A DNA stretch of 64,000 bases from Deltaproteobacteria bacterium (GCA_005774545.1 VAUL01000007.1:1-64000); one strand, 5' to 3'. Numbered from the stretch's first letter, positions 1 through 10,549 are shown. Made by a program: numbers and translations. Notes: generated from the letters alone by a model not told the origin.

Positions 1-950
1 GTCGCCAGGCGGGTGCCGACCCCGTAGATGTCGATGCAGCCGCCGTCGGCGCGGATTGCCGCGATCACCTCCTCGTCCAGCTCGTTGGAGGCGACGATCT
101 TCACCCCCGGGAAGCCGGCGGCGTCGAAGCGCCGCCGGGCCTCGCGGCTGAGATAGGCCAGATCCCCCGAATCGAGGCGGATGCCGCGCAGTTCGTGCCC
201 CTGGGCGCGCAATTCCCCGGCAACGACAAGGGCATGGGGGATGCCGCTGGTCAGGGTGTCGAAGGTGTCCACCAAAAGGACGCTGCTGTCGGGAAACGCC
301 TCGGCATAGGCGCGAAAAGCGGCGAGTTCGTCGGGGAAGGCCATCACCCAGCTGTGGGCGTGGGTGCCGCGGACCGGCAGGTCGTACAGCTGCCCGGCCC
401 GGACGTTGCTGGTGCTGCGCACCCCGCCGACGGCCGCGGCCCGGGCGACGCTCAGGGCGCCGTCCGGCCCCTGGGCGCGGCGCAGGCCGAATTCGATGAC
501 TTCGGCGCCGCCGGCGGCCACGGTCAGCCGGGCCGCCTTGGTCGCCACCAGCGTCTGGAAATTGATGATGTTGAGCAGGGCGGTCTCGACCAGCTGGGCT
601 TCCGCCAGCGTTCCTTCCACGGTCAGCAGCGGCTCGCCGGGGAAGACCACCTCCCCTTCGCGCGGCGCCGTCACCCGGCCGCGGAACCGGAAGTCCCGGA
701 GAAAAGCGAGGAAGCGCCGGTCGAACAGGGCGAGACGCTCCAGATAGGCTAGTTCCTCCGGAGTGAAGCGCACGCCGGCAAGGTAGTCGAGAGCCGGCTG
801 CAGGCCGGCGAAGATCGCGTAACTCCCCCGGTAGGGCGCCTCCCGGAAGTAGAGATCGAAGGCCGCCGGCCGCTCGCTGAGCCCCTCGCGCAGGTAGCCG
901 GCGAGCATTGTCAGCTGGTAGAGATCGGTCATCAGGGCTGGGATCGGCAT
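1..950 (-). CDS. pncB: Nicotinate phosphoribosyltransferase (partial, runs off left edge)
   Basis: This enzyme converts nicotinate, PRPP and ATP to nicotinate mononucleotide in NAD salvage. The minus strand is open from an ATG at 950 to the window edge, giving about 316 N-terminal residues; the C-terminus lies outside. The N-terminus carries the family-typical [13 protein letters not shown] stretch, and an alternative ATG for exactly that methionine lies at 932. Further family-like motifs are [18 protein letters not shown] and [16 protein letters not shown], the last being part of the phosphoribosyl-binding region. The next gene, at 1081, is divergent. Recognition is by motif and overall layout; only the truncation limits certainty. 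Confidence 0.9.
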   Translation of the reverse strand, partial: MPIPALMTDLYQLTMLAGYLREGLSERPAAFDLYFREAPYRGSYAIFAGLQPALDYLAGVRFTPEELAYLERLALFDRRFLAFLRDFRFRGRVTAPREGEVVFPGEPLLTVEGTLAEAQLVETALLNIINFQTLVATKAARLTVAAGGAEVIEFGLRRAQGPDGALSVARAAAVGGVRSTSNVRAGQLYDLPVRGTHAHSWVMAFPDELAAFRAYAEAFPDSSVLLVDTFDTLTSGIPHALVVAGELRAQGHELRGIRLDSGDLAYLSREARRRFDAAGFPGVKIVASNELDEEVIAAIRADGGCIDIYGVGTRLA

Positions 951-1080
951 GACGCCCTCCGCGGTTTTCCGGTCAAGCTTACACGGCATGGCGCCGCCGT
1001 CCAGCCGGGACCTGACGAGCCCCTTGGCGGCCGCCGGCGTTTGCGCTATTTTACCGTATCCCCCGCAAGGAGCCATCCCC

Positions 1081-1386
1081 ATGAAGAGACTGCTGTTTCT
1101 GATCATTGCCGGCGGGCTGGTCTATCTCAACTACACCAACCCGACCCGCGAGGATCACGAGGCGTTCCTGCTCGAAGAGCTGCAGACGCTCGGCCCGGTC
1201 TCCGAAGAGCAGTTCGTGCAGGCCACCAGGGACGTCGACTTCAGCAACTTCATGATCTGTTCCGCCACCAAGACCACCCTCGACAGCCGGATGATCTCGG
1301 TGGGCTACCTGAAAGAGGTCAGGCTGATCAACGACCAGTGGGTCCAGGAGACCATGCGCAAGCTGCAGGGCCGACAGGGCTATTGA
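1081..1386 (+). CDS. Small exported or membrane-anchored hypothetical protein (DUF4359-like)
   Basis: This 101-residue protein has an N-terminal hydrophobic segment (residues 3-17) that could be an uncleaved anchor or signal, followed by a short soluble domain beginning [16 protein letters not shown] chose the ATG at 1081 because AAGGAG sits 8 bases upstream; an in-frame ATG much further upstream has no such site. The size, the N-terminal anchor and the NPTREDxxAF stretch resemble DUF4359 proteins, but I hold that only tentatively. It ends 7 bases before the threonine aldolase gene and is probably cotranscribed with it. No function can be assigned. Confidence 0.7.
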   Translation: MKRLLFLIIAGGLVYLNYTNPTREDHEAFLLEELQTLGPVSEEQFVQATRDVDFSNFMICSATKTTLDSRMISVGYLKEVRLINDQWVQETMRKLQGRQGY

Positions 1387-1393
1387 GGCGCTT

Positions 1394-2452
1394 ATGAGCG
1401 AGGTGCCACAGCGGCTCCAGTTCGCCAGCGACAATTACGCCGGCATCTGTCCCGAAGCCTGGCAGGCGCTGGCCGCGGCGAAAGACGGCTTTGCCGTCAG
1501 TTACGGCGACGACCCGTGGACGGACGGCGCGTGCAACGCCCTGCGCGATTTCTTCGAAACCGACTGCGAGGTGTTTTTCGTCTTCACCGGCACCGCCGCC
1601 AACTCCCTGGCGCTGGCATCGCTCTGCCACTCCTACCACAGCGTGATCTGTCACGAGACGGCCCATGTCGAGACCGACGAGTGCGGGGCCAGCGAGTTCT
1701 TCTCCAACGGCACCAAGCTGCTGACCGTCGGCGGGCCGCACGGCAAGGTCGACCCGGCCGCCGTCGAGCATACGGTCAGGAAACGCGGCGACATTCACTA
1801 CCCGAAACCCAAGGTCCTGTCGATTACCCAGCCCACCGAACTCGGCACGCTCTACACCCCGGCGGAGATGGTGGCCCTGCATGGCCTGACCAAGCGTCTC
1901 GGCCTGAAGCTGCACGTCGACGGCGCCCGTTTCGCCAACGCCGTCGCGGCCCTGAACGTGGCGCCCAAGGAGCTGACCTGGCGGGCCGGGGTCGATGTCC
2001 TCACCCTCGGCGGCGCCAAAAGCGGCCTCCCCCTGGGCGAGGCGGTGGTGTTTTTCGACAGGGAGCTCGCCTTCGAATTCGATTACCGCTGCAAGCAAGC
2101 CGGGCAACTGGCCTCGAAGATGCGCTTTCTCTCCGCGCCCTGGCTCGGCCTGCTCGGGGACGGCGCCCTGTTGCGCCATGCCGCTCACGCCAACGCCTGT
2201 GCCCGCCGGCTGGCCGGGGAACTGACCGCCATCCCCGGCGTGACCCTGGTCCATCCGGTCGAAGCCAACGCCGTCTTCATCCAGCTTCCGGAAGCTGCCA
2301 TCGCCGCACTGCGGCGGCGCGGCTGGGTCTTCTACACCTTCATCGGCTCCGGCCACTGCCGCTTCATGTGCTCGTGGGCCACGACCGAAGCCGACATCAC
2401 CGCTCTTGCCGGCGATGTGCGGGCGGTGCTGGCCGGAACAGCGGGCGCGTGA
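1394..2452 (+). CDS. ltaE: Low-specificity threonine aldolase / beta-eliminating lyase family
   Basis: This is a 352-residue fold-type I PLP enzyme, predicted to cleave L-threonine or L-allo-threonine to glycine and acetaldehyde. Visible features are the GTAANSLAL cofactor-phosphate region, the HVDGARFANA motif with the PLP-contacting aspartate, and GGAKSGLPLG, where the lysine should form the Schiff base. Length is normal for the family. The stop overlaps the GTG start of the downstream NUDIX gene (GTGA), indicating translational coupling. A related beta-eliminating lyase specificity cannot be excluded from sequence alone. Confidence 0.86.
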   Translation: MSEVPQRLQFASDNYAGICPEAWQALAAAKDGFAVSYGDDPWTDGACNALRDFFETDCEVFFVFTGTAANSLALASLCHSYHSVICHETAHVETDECGASEFFSNGTKLLTVGGPHGKVDPAAVEHTVRKRGDIHYPKPKVLSITQPTELGTLYTPAEMVALHGLTKRLGLKLHVDGARFANAVAALNVAPKELTWRAGVDVLTLGGAKSGLPLGEAVVFFDRELAFEFDYRCKQAGQLASKMRFLSAPWLGLLGDGALLRHAAHANACARRLAGELTAIPGVTLVHPVEANAVFIQLPEAAIAALRRRGWVFYTFIGSGHCRFMCSWATTEADITALAGDVRAVLAGTAGA

Positions 2453-3081
2453 CACCTCCGGACCTCAACCTCGCCGTGGTTCGCCGGGCTTTCGCCGCCA
2501 GCCGGCCGACGGTTTTGCCGGCCGACCGGCCGCACGCCGCGGTCAGCCTGCTGCTCGCCGATGCGGCCCCCGTTCCGGAGATCCTCTTTATCCTGCGCGC
2601 AAAACATGACCGCGACCCGTGGTCGGGCGACATCGGCTTCCCCGGCGGGCGGGTCGCCGCCGGCGACCCCCATCCGCGCTTCACCGCCGAACGCGAAACC
2701 CGCGAAGAGCTGGCCCTGAAGCTCGCCGACGGCAACTATCTCGGCCGCCTCGACGATCTCTACGGCGCCACCCTGCCGATCCTCGTCTCCTGCTTCGCCT
2801 ACGCCGTGCCGGCCCGCCCCGCACTTGTGCCGAACCACGAGGTGGCCGCCACCTTCTGGCTTCCGCTGGACCGGCTGCTCGAACCGGACCGGCATCGTCT
2901 CGAACGCTTCGACTACCGCGGCCGCACCACCGTCCAGCCGGTGGCCGAACTGCTGGAACCGGGCCAGCCGCTGCTGTGGGGGATCACCTATCGCCTGCTG
3001 CGCAGCTTCTTCGGCCTGCTGGAACTCCCGTTCGGACTGCCGGCGGCCCAGCCCGGTTGCCCGCCGGCCGATCCACGCTAG
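2449..3081 (+). CDS. NUDIX hydrolase, CoA-diphosphatase (NudL/YeaB)-like
   Basis: This 210-residue NUDIX protein starts at GTG 2449, overlapping the aldolase stop; longer in-frame openings upstream lie inside the aldolase gene and are not credible. The segment ILFILRAKHDRDPWSGDIGF, followed by PGGRV, matches the NuCoA-plus-NUDIX arrangement of coenzyme A pyrophosphatases. The NUDIX box continues as AERETREELAL, with the metal-binding glutamates. It probably hydrolyses CoA or another nucleoside diphosphate derivative in the cytoplasm. Substrate specificity is inferred from the motif only. Confidence 0.82.
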   Translation: MTPPDLNLAVVRRAFAASRPTVLPADRPHAAVSLLLADAAPVPEILFILRAKHDRDPWSGDIGFPGGRVAAGDPHPRFTAERETREELALKLADGNYLGRLDDLYGATLPILVSCFAYAVPARPALVPNHEVAATFWLPLDRLLEPDRHRLERFDYRGRTTVQPVAELLEPGQPLLWGITYRLLRSFFGLLELPFGLPAAQPGCPPADPR

Positions 3082-3121
3082 AATATCCTTCAGACCGACC
3101 TTTCCCGGGAGAAGACCTGAC

Positions 3122-3478
3122 ATGGATGAACGACACTTTCGGCGCGTCCCCTTCGAGGCCGAGGTTCAGGTCGCCGTCGGCGATCACGGCTGGACCTGCA
3201 CCCTGGTCGACCTGGCCCTCAAGGGCGCCCTGCTGGAGAGCGCAACGACGCTGCCACTCGCCCGGGGGACCGTCGCCAGCCTCTCGCTCCCCCTCCCCGG
3301 CTCGCCGGTCGTCCTCGACTTCGAGGCGGAACTGGTCCACCGCGAGGGGCAGCGACTCGGCTTCAAGTTCCTGCGCGAAGACCTGGAGACCTTCTCCCAT
3401 CTGCGGACGCTGCTGGAGCTGAACACCGGCGACCCCGAAGGGGTGCGCAGCGAACTGCTGGACTGGCTCAGGAGCTAG
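3122..3478 (+). CDS. PilZ domain protein
   Basis: This 118-residue single-domain protein starts at ATG 3122, with a GGGAGAAG ribosome-binding site upstream. It shows the PilZ c-di-GMP signature: an N-terminal arginine-rich stretch (RHFRRVPF, corresponding to RxxxR), then VDLALKGALLE (the D/NxSxxG motif with alanine in place of serine), and a C-terminal LGFKF. Such proteins act as cytoplasmic c-di-GMP receptors regulating motility, biofilm or exopolysaccharide. The partner is unknown. The gene converges on aroC, with 9 bases between the stops and no visible terminator. Confidence 0.85.
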   Translation: MDERHFRRVPFEAEVQVAVGDHGWTCTLVDLALKGALLESATTLPLARGTVASLSLPLPGSPVVLDFEAELVHREGQRLGFKFLREDLETFSHLRTLLELNTGDPEGVRSELLDWLRS

Positions 3479-3487
3479 AGCACCCGC

Positions 3488-4567
3488 TCAGCACCGCGCC
3501 TGCTGCCGCAGCGCCAGATCGAGCAGAACCAGCGCCGCCATCGTTTCGACGATCGGCACCGCACGCGGCACCACGCACGGATCGTGACGCCCTTTCGCCG
3601 CCAGTTCCACCGGGTTGCCGGCCAGATCGACGGTCGCCTGGGGCTGGCCGATGGTCGCCACCGGCTTGAACGCCACCCGGAAGAGGAGCGACTCGCCGCT
3701 GGAGATGCCGCCGAGCACCCCGCCGGCACGATTGGTCGCGGTCCCGAGCCGGTCGCCCCTTTTCACGAAGGGATCGTTGTGCTGGGAGCCCCGCAGCCTG
3801 GTCCCGGCAAAACCCGAACCGATCTCGAACCCCTTGGTGGCCGGCAACGACAGCATCGCCTGGGCCAGCTTCGCCTCGAGCTTGTCGAACACCGGCTCTC
3901 CCCAGCCGGCCGGAACTCCCCGGCAGACACAGCTGACCACCCCGCCGATCGAATCCTTCGCGTCGCGCACCTCGCGGATCAGGGCGGTCATCTCCCCGGC
4001 CGCCGCAGCATCCGGGCAGCGCACCGGGCTGGCATCGACCATGGCGCGGGTCAGCGCGCCGGCCTCGACCGCCGCCGCCTCGACCGCCCCCACGCTGCTG
4101 ACCCAGGCGACGATCTCGACGCCAAAGCGTTCGCGCAGCACCTTCTCGGCGATCGCCCCGGCCGCTACCCGGCCGATCGTCTCGCGGGCGCTGGCGCGCC
4201 CCCCGCCACTGCGCGCGGCGACTCCGTACTTGACCTGGTAGGTGTAGTCGGCGTGGGAAGGGCGCGGCACCGCGTCCATTTCGCCGTAATCGCCGGGACG
4301 CTGATCCTGGTTGCGCACCAGCAGGCCGATCGGCGTGCCGAGGGTGCGCCCGCGTTCCACCCCGGAGAGGATCGTCACCCGGTCCGCCTCCTGGCGCGGC
4401 GTGGTCAGATCCGACTGCCCCGGCCGCCGGCGGTCAAGCTGCTCCTGGATATCGGCCTCGCAGAGTTCGACATTGGCCGGACAGCCATCGACCACCGCGC
4501 CGACGCCGACGCCGTGCGATTCGCCGAAGGTCGCCACGCGAAAGAGGGTACCGAAGGAACTGGACAT
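3488..4567 (-). CDS. aroC: Chorismate synthase
   Basis: This 359-residue enzyme catalyses the last shikimate-pathway step, EPSP to chorismate, using reduced FMN. Family signatures are visible: [20 protein letters not shown] at the N-terminus, [35 protein letters not shown] with the conserved RxSARET, and [10 protein letters not shown] near residue 280. Length is typical. It is transcribed leftward, about 210 bases downstream of the FKBP gene but separated from it by a strong terminator and a dispersed repeat. Confidence 0.97.
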   Translation of the reverse strand: MSSSFGTLFRVATFGESHGVGVGAVVDGCPANVELCEADIQEQLDRRRPGQSDLTTPRQEADRVTILSGVERGRTLGTPIGLLVRNQDQRPGDYGEMDAVPRPSHADYTYQVKYGVAARSGGGRASARETIGRVAAGAIAEKVLRERFGVEIVAWVSSVGAVEAAAVEAGALTRAMVDASPVRCPDAAAAGEMTALIREVRDAKDSIGGVVSCVCRGVPAGWGEPVFDKLEAKLAQAMLSLPATKGFEIGSGFAGTRLRGSQHNDPFVKRGDRLGTATNRAGGVLGGISSGESLLFRVAFKPVATIGQPQATVDLAGNPVELAAKGRHDPCVVPRAVPIVETMAALVLLDLALRQQARC

Positions 4568-4615
4568 CTGTGGACTCCTGCAGGAAATGGGAAATTATAG
4601 CAGGATGAGACAAAA

Positions 4616-4644
4616 AAAGGGACGGAATCGCATTCCGTCCCTTT
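4616..4644 (-). terminator. Rho-independent terminator downstream of the FKBP gene
   Basis: A perfect 13-bp inverted repeat (AAAGGGACGGAAT / ATTCCGTCCCTTT) has a 3-base loop. Read on the minus strand it runs directly into seven T residues, so it should end transcripts coming from the FKBP gene before aroC. Confidence 0.85.
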
Positions 4645-4658
4645 GCCGTCTTCAGGCT

Positions 4659-4772
4659 GATCAAAAACATGTCCAGGTGCAAGGCCCCCGAAAGTCGAGG
4701 CGCGCGGCGCCCCCTAAGGGACGCCGCAGCAACGAGGCGGAGGGTAACGCCGCAGACGGGCGTTTTTCACCA
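4659..4772. repeat. Dispersed repeat with terminal inverted ends, copy A
   Basis: This element of about 113 bp is closely related to the one at 30638-30750. Both contain the cores GTCGAGGCGCGCGGCG and CGCCGCAGC, and both end in GGGCGTTTTTCA, which is nearly the inverse of the opening TCAAAAA(C/T) segment. The centre can fold as a GC-rich hairpin around CCCCTAAGGG. It lies just downstream of the FKBP stop and carries no ORF. Confidence 0.75.
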
Positions 4773-4777
4773 GCCGC

Positions 4778-5278
4778 CTAGACGATTTCGCGCAGCGTGA
4801 TCTCGAACGTCAGGTCTTCGCCCGCCAGCGGGTGGTTCGAGTCAAAGGTGATGCTCTCGGCATTGACCTCGACCACGGTGACGCCGAACGCCTCGTCGTC
4901 CTCGCCGGTCAGCACCAGCTCTTCACCGACCTCGGGGTCGAGGTCGTCCGGCAGCTGGGCACGCGGGATGGTGACCACATTTTCGTCGTCGTACTCGCCG
5001 AAGGCATCGGCGGCCGCGATCGTTACGCTCCGGGTCTCCCCCGGCGCCATGCCGATCAGCAGCTCCTCGATTTGCGGGAAGATCTCGCCGGCGCCGATCT
5101 CGATATCGAGCGGCCCGCTCACGCAGCCGCACCCCTCGTCGGTCCCGTGACCGTCATCGCAGCCGCAATCGTCATCGTCGCAGCCGGCATCGGCCAGCGT
5201 GCTCTGAAATACCGTGCCGTCGTCGAGGGTGCCGACCAGATCGATCCTTACCTTGTCCCCTTGCTTTGCCTGTGCCAT
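4778..5278 (-). CDS. FKBP-type peptidyl-prolyl isomerase (SlyD-like) with Cys/Asp-rich insert
   Basis: This 166-residue protein has the FKBP fold: GTLDDGTVFQST, then IEIGAGEIFPQIEELLIGM and AFGEYDDENVVTIPRAQL, followed by an IF-type chaperone region and a C-terminal ITFDSNHPLAGEDLTFEI. These match SlyD-like isomerases, which act as cytoplasmic chaperones. Residues about 30-54, immediately after the first FKBP strand, form an insert with five cysteines (33, 38, 40, 50, 52), a histidine and many aspartates, which looks like a metal site. SlyD usually carries its metal-binding region as a C-terminal tail, so the position is notable. The gene follows the helicases on the same strand. Confidence 0.88.
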   Translation of the reverse strand: MAQAKQGDKVRIDLVGTLDDGTVFQSTLADAGCDDDDCGCDDGHGTDEGCGCVSGPLDIEIGAGEIFPQIEELLIGMAPGETRSVTIAAADAFGEYDDENVVTIPRAQLPDDLDPEVGEELVLTGEDDEAFGVTVVEVNAESITFDSNHPLAGEDLTFEITLREIV

Positions 5279-5347
5279 GAGTTCTGTTCCTTCCGAATTG
5301 TTGGTTTATTGCAGGGGCGGATGCCGTCCGCCCCGAAAGAGTATACC

Positions 5348-6646
5348 CTACCGGGATTGACCCGATCTCGCACCGTTGCGCTTGAAGCGGCGCCGCTTGT
5401 TCGCCGGCTTGGCGGCATCGCTGGCGGGAACGCTCGGCGCCGCCGCTGCCGGAGCGGGTTTTGCCCGGCGCACCTGCGGTTGCCGCGGCGTCCGCGCGAA
5501 CTCGGTGTCCTTGCGCGGTGCCGGCACGCTGTAATCGAAGCCGTCCAGATGGCGCCGCTGCAGCGGCTTGCCCAGAACCTTCTCGATGGTGCGCACCATC
5601 GCCGTGTCCTCGCCGGTCACCAGGGTGAAGGCATCGCCGCTGCGGGCGGCCCGCCCGGTCCGGCCGATCCGATGGATGTAGGCTTCGGCGGTGTCGGGGA
5701 TGTCGTAGTTGATCACGTGAGAGATCTGGCTGACATCGATGCCGCGCGCGGCGATGTCGGTGGCCACCAGGATCTGGAAACTGCCGTCACGGAAGCCGTC
5801 GAGCGCCGCCTGCCGGCGGTTCTGCGACAGGTTCCCCTGCAGGGAGGCGGCCCGATAGCCGGCCTTCTGCAGCTGCTCGTCAAGGCGTTTCGCCCGATGC
5901 TTGGTGCGGGTGAAGATCAGCACCGATTCGGTGTCGGTGTGTTCGAGCAGCCGCATCAGCAGCGCGGTCTTGAGGTGCTGTTCCACGGGGTAGAGCGCGT
6001 GGCTGACCGTTACCGCCGGCGCCACCCGGTCGACCTGCACGGTGGCCGGGTCGGTCAGGGCTTCGCCGGCCAGGGCGCGGATCGCCTCGGGCATCGTGGC
6101 CGAAAAGAGCAGCGTCTGCCGGGTCTTCGGCACCGCCCTGAGGATGCGGCGGATGTCGGGGAGAAAGCCCATGTCGAACATCTGGTCGGCCTCGTCGAGG
6201 ACCAGCACCTCGAGGTGCGCCAGGCTGATCGTCCCCTGGCCGATGTGGTCGAGGAGGCGTCCCGGGCAGGCGACGACGATGTCGGTGCCGCGCCGCAGCC
6301 GTTCCACCTGCGGGTTCATGCCGACGCCGCCGTAGATGGTGACGCTGCGCAGGCCGGTGTGCGCGCCGAGAGTCGCAAAGCTGTCGTTGATCTGCTCGGC
6401 CAGTTCGCGGGTCGGCGCAACCACCAGGGCCCGCACCCGGCCACGCGGCCCGGAGCGCAGCCGGTGCAGGATCGGCAGGGCGAAGGCCGCGGTCTTGCCG
6501 GTCCCGGTCTGGGCCAGCCCCATCACATCGCGGCCGGCCATAACCACCGGGATCGCCTGCGCCTGGATCGGCGTCGGCTCGGCATAGCCGGCGCCGGCAA
6601 TGCCGGCGGCCACGTCGGAGTGAAACTTGAAATCTTGAAAAGTCAT
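5348..6646 (-). CDS. DEAD-box ATP-dependent RNA helicase, RhlE-like (second of tandem pair)
   Basis: This 432-residue DEAD-box helicase has every core motif visible: Q motif PTPIQAQAIP, motif I AQTGTGKT, Ia PTRELAEQ, Ib GGVGMN and CPGRLLDH, II DEAD (VLDEADQMFD), III SAT, IV VLIFTRTKHRA, V ATDIAARGID and VI HRIGRTGRA. A low-complexity basic tail of about 60 residues follows, rich in Ala, Pro, Arg and Lys and typical of RhlE-type RNA-binding tails. It lies 40 bases downstream of a second helicase gene on the same strand, so the two are probably cotranscribed. Likely roles are ribosome assembly or RNA turnover. Confidence 0.93.
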   Translation of the reverse strand: MTFQDFKFHSDVAAGIAGAGYAEPTPIQAQAIPVVMAGRDVMGLAQTGTGKTAAFALPILHRLRSGPRGRVRALVVAPTRELAEQINDSFATLGAHTGLRSVTIYGGVGMNPQVERLRRGTDIVVACPGRLLDHIGQGTISLAHLEVLVLDEADQMFDMGFLPDIRRILRAVPKTRQTLLFSATMPEAIRALAGEALTDPATVQVDRVAPAVTVSHALYPVEQHLKTALLMRLLEHTDTESVLIFTRTKHRAKRLDEQLQKAGYRAASLQGNLSQNRRQAALDGFRDGSFQILVATDIAARGIDVSQISHVINYDIPDTAEAYIHRIGRTGRAARSGDAFTLVTGEDTAMVRTIEKVLGKPLQRRHLDGFDYSVPAPRKDTEFARTPRQPQVRRAKPAPAAAAPSVPASDAAKPANKRRRFKRNGARSGQSR

Positions 6647-6686
6647 GCTCTTGAAATAGTCCTTATTGTTTGCGTTCGTGGGAAGT

Positions 6687-8012
<1,326 letters not shown>

Positions 8013-8441
8013 GAGAATCCTTCCGCTGCCGCACTAACATAGCGGCAACTGTTCGCAGGGGCGTGCGCGCCGCCGGGGCAAACCATTGCCTCGGACAGAT
8101 GCCGGCGCGGCACTCGCAGACTGGCAGAAAAACATCGTCGCCAACCTTACGGTGCTGCCGCGATTCGAACGGGAACCAGTCGCAGGGGGGGTCAGGAACG
8201 ATGAAGCGCCGGCCGAACGGCCGACGCCTGTTACAGTCAAGAACCGATAGTAACGGACTTCATGCGAAAAATCAAGTGGTTTGTTCCGGACGCGGCAGCG
8301 ACAGCGGCAGAACTGCCGCGAGGGCAACCAGCGGCCGGCCGGGAAGAGGGCCGAGCGCCTCTTGCTGGCGCCATCGGAGCGGGCTGGCCAGGCCGGGAAA
8401 CGGGCGGTTTCCGCAGAGGCCGCGCATACCCCGGAAGCCGG
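8013..8441. other. 429-base intergenic region without a convincing gene (helicase leader)
   Basis: This stretch lies between the yihY stop and the first helicase start, both on the minus strand. I find no ORF with a good ribosome-binding site on either strand and no clear -35/-10 pair. A GC-rich hairpin (GCGCCGGCCG-AA-CGGCCGACGC, 8206-8227) is present and would fold in the minus-strand RNA with a G-U pair. It is best read as a long 5' leader. Confidence 0.5.
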
Positions 8442-9335
8442 CTACATGTTCACTTCGCCGGCGTGGTCGTCACCGTCGCTGCCGGCCTGGAGTTCCGCTA
8501 TCACCTGGGCGCCGAGGAGGATGATGATCGCCGCGACCTCGATGCACAGCAGGGCACCGACGGCGATGGCGATCGGGCCGTAGATCAGGTTGACCATGGA
8601 AATCGCTTCGTAATACCAGATCATCAGCCGGCGGGTCAGCTCCCAGAGCACCGTGGCCGTCAGGCCGCCGATCAGCGCATAGCGCAGGGAGACGCGCACC
8701 GACGGCATGACCAGGTAGATCGAACTCAGGATCAGGAACTCCCCGGCCAGCCCGGTCAAGTAGAGCAGCACCCCGGTGAGCCCTTCCAGGGAGAAATCCC
8801 AGCCGAAATGGACGATCTGCCGGTAAACGAAGCCTTCGATCACGCCGATGGCTCCGGAGACGGCGATGACGCCGAGGGCGATCAGGGAGAGGTAGAGATA
8901 GGGGATGATGGCGGAAACCAGCAGGTGGCGCCGCTTGGTCCGCTGCTTGAACCGATGAAAGAAGATCAGCGTCATGGCGTTTTCCAGCATGGAAAAGGCG
9001 ATCGAGCTGAAGAACAGCATGGCAAGAAAACCGACTACACCGACCACGATGCGGTGTTCGAGAAACGGCTTCATCTGCTCCGCCAGCGTCACGGAATAGC
9101 CGGGGATCACCATGTCCATGTAGACCGACAGCACCTGGGTCAGCTGGGTTTCGGCCAGGACGTGGGAGAGGACGATGACCGCCAGAAGGACCATCGGCAC
9201 GATGGAAAGGAAGGTATAGTAGGCGATCGCCCCGGAGAGCAGCAGCCCCTGGTTGCGCCGGAAATCCCGCAGGACCCGCCGCATGAAGCGGCCGGCATGC
9301 TTCATCTTTTCGGCGACAGTGGTTGTTCCGCTCAT
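8442..9335 (-). CDS. YihY/BrkB (virulence factor BrkB) family inner-membrane protein
   Basis: This 297-residue polytopic membrane protein has about six hydrophobic segments, at roughly residues 30-55, 95-120, 140-165, 180-205, 215-240 and 250-275. The N-terminal [18 protein letters not shown] matches the family signature A-YYTLLSxxPxLL, and [20 protein letters not shown] matches the conserved loop near the C-terminus. The family was once called RNase BN, but that assignment is obsolete; its molecular role remains unsettled. A short acidic tail follows the last helix. It is divergent from the rubredoxin gene. Confidence 0.9.
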   Translation of the reverse strand: MSGTTTVAEKMKHAGRFMRRVLRDFRRNQGLLLSGAIAYYTFLSIVPMVLLAVIVLSHVLAETQLTQVLSVYMDMVIPGYSVTLAEQMKPFLEHRIVVGVVGFLAMLFFSSIAFSMLENAMTLIFFHRFKQRTKRRHLLVSAIIPYLYLSLIALGVIAVSGAIGVIEGFVYRQIVHFGWDFSLEGLTGVLLYLTGLAGEFLILSSIYLVMPSVRVSLRYALIGGLTATVLWELTRRLMIWYYEAISMVNLIYGPIAIAVGALLCIEVAAIIILLGAQVIAELQAGSDGDDHAGEVNM

Positions 9336-9390
9336 GGCGCATCAGTATGCGGCGCAGCGTCCGCAAGGTCAAGCGTTCATGGATCAGCCC

Positions 9391-9418
9391 TTGCAGGACG
9401 CCTCAAATTGACTACAAT
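9391..9418 (+). promoter_or_regulatory. Sigma-70-type promoter before rubredoxin
   Basis: TTGCAG (9391-9396) and TACAAT (9413-9418) are separated by 16 bases. The likely start, near 9425, gives a leader of about 40 bases to the rubredoxin ATG. It could drive the rubredoxin-lipA-trxB-sucAB-lpdA cluster, in which no other promoter is obvious. Confidence 0.6.
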
Positions 9419-9466
9419 GGAAGCCTGCTGCGACTGCCGTCCACCCCCCTTTGCAAGGAGTCCGTC

Positions 9467-9625
9467 ATGACCAAGTACCGCTGCACGATCTGTGACTACA
9501 TCTATGACCCGGCCGCCGGCGATCCCGGCAGCGGCGTCGCCCCCGGCACGGCGTTCGAGGAACTGCCGAGCGACTGGGTCTGTCCGCTGTGCGGCGCCGA
9601 CATGAGCTGCTTCGAGCCGGCGTGA
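9467..9625 (+). CDS. Rubredoxin
   Basis: This 52-residue one-iron electron carrier has the two Cys pairs CTIC (residues 6-9) and CPLC (39-42), plus the conserved YDPAAGDP, [17 protein letters not shown] core. I start it at ATG 9467, which has AAGGAG 6 bases upstream; longer in-frame readings lack a site. The C-terminus is SCFEPA rather than the usual KxxFE. It heads a cluster encoding lipoyl synthase, thioredoxin reductase and the 2-oxoglutarate dehydrogenase complex. It may donate electrons in oxidative-stress detoxification (with rubrerythrin-type proteins) or to a nearby enzyme; the partner is not evident. Confidence 0.93.
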   Translation: MTKYRCTICDYIYDPAAGDPGSGVAPGTAFEELPSDWVCPLCGADMSCFEPA

Positions 9626-9682
9626 TCATCGGGCCGCTTCACCCGGCGTCGCGCGCCCGCCGCCGCAGCGGAGGGGCACTCC

Positions 9683-10549
9683 TTGCGACGTAAACCCGAC
9701 TGGCTCAAGGTCCGCTTCCCGGCGGGGCCCGGCTTTGCACGCATCGACCGGATGCACCGCGAACAGGGGCTGCACTCGGTCTGCCGCAGCGCAGCCTGTC
9801 CCAACCAGGGCGAATGCTGGAGTTCCGGGACTGCCACCTTCATGATCCTGGGCGATCGCTGCAGCCGGACCTGCGCCTTCTGCAACGTCGGCCACGGCCC
9901 CGCGGCCTTTCCGGATCCCGCGGAACCGCAAACCGTGGCCGCGGCGGTGGCCGAACTCGGGCTGCGCCATGCCGTCATCACCTCGGTGACCCGCGACGAC
10001 CTGGAAGACGGCGGCGCCGGCCAGTTCAATGCGGTGACAACGGCGATCCGCGCCCGGGCCCCCGGCTGTCGGGTGGAACTGCTGATCCCCGACCTGCGCG
10101 GCGACCACGCCGCGCTCGGGCGCGTCCTGGCGGCGGCTCCCGACGTGCTCGGCCACAATCTCGAGACCGTGCCGCGCCTGTACGCGCAGGCCCGCGCCGG
10201 CGCCGACTACCGTCGTTCGCTGGCTCTGCTCGCGGCATGCCGGGAACTTGCCCCGCGGATTCCGACCAAGAGCGGGCTGATGCTCGGCCTGGGCGAGGAG
10301 CGCCCCGAACTGCTGGCGGTCCTGGCCGACCTGCGTGCGGCCGGGGTCGCCATGCTGACCCTCGGCCAGTATCTGCAGCCGACCCGGGGGCACCTGCCGG
10401 TGGCGCGCTATCTCCCCCCCGGGGAGTTTGCCGAACTGCGCGACATCGCCCTGCACCTGGGGTTTACCCGGGTCGCCGCCGGACCGCTGGTCCGCTCCTC
10501 CTTCCACGCCGCCGAACTGTACGAGGAACCGGCCCATGCCCACTCCTGA
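9683..10549 (+). CDS. lipA: Lipoyl synthase
   Basis: This 288-residue radical-SAM enzyme inserts two sulfurs into octanoyl-lipoyl domains. The auxiliary cluster motif CRSAACPNQGEC (cysteines spaced 4 and 5), the radical-SAM motif CSRTCAFC, and the C-terminal VRSSFHAAE containing the RSSxHA serine ligand are all present. The start is TTG 9683, preceded by GGAGGGG; no ATG or GTG fits as well. Its last 14 bases overlap trxB. Its product modifies the E2 subunit encoded by sucB four genes downstream, which makes the clustering functionally coherent. Confidence 0.96.
   Translation: MRRKPDWLKVRFPAGPGFARIDRMHREQGLHSVCRSAACPNQGECWSSGTATFMILGDRCSRTCAFCNVGHGPAAFPDPAEPQTVAAAVAELGLRHAVITSVTRDDLEDGGAGQFNAVTTAIRARAPGCRVELLIPDLRGDHAALGRVLAAAPDVLGHNLETVPRLYAQARAGADYRRSLALLAACRELAPRIPTKSGLMLGLGEERPELLAVLADLRAAGVAMLTLGQYLQPTRGHLPVARYLPPGEFAELRDIALHLGFTRVAAGPLVRSSFHAAELYEEPAHAHS

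Noticed and set aside
8150-8200. A tRNA-like T arm (GTTCGAATC on the minus strand)
   Set aside because: No matching acceptor, D or anticodon arm can be built around it.
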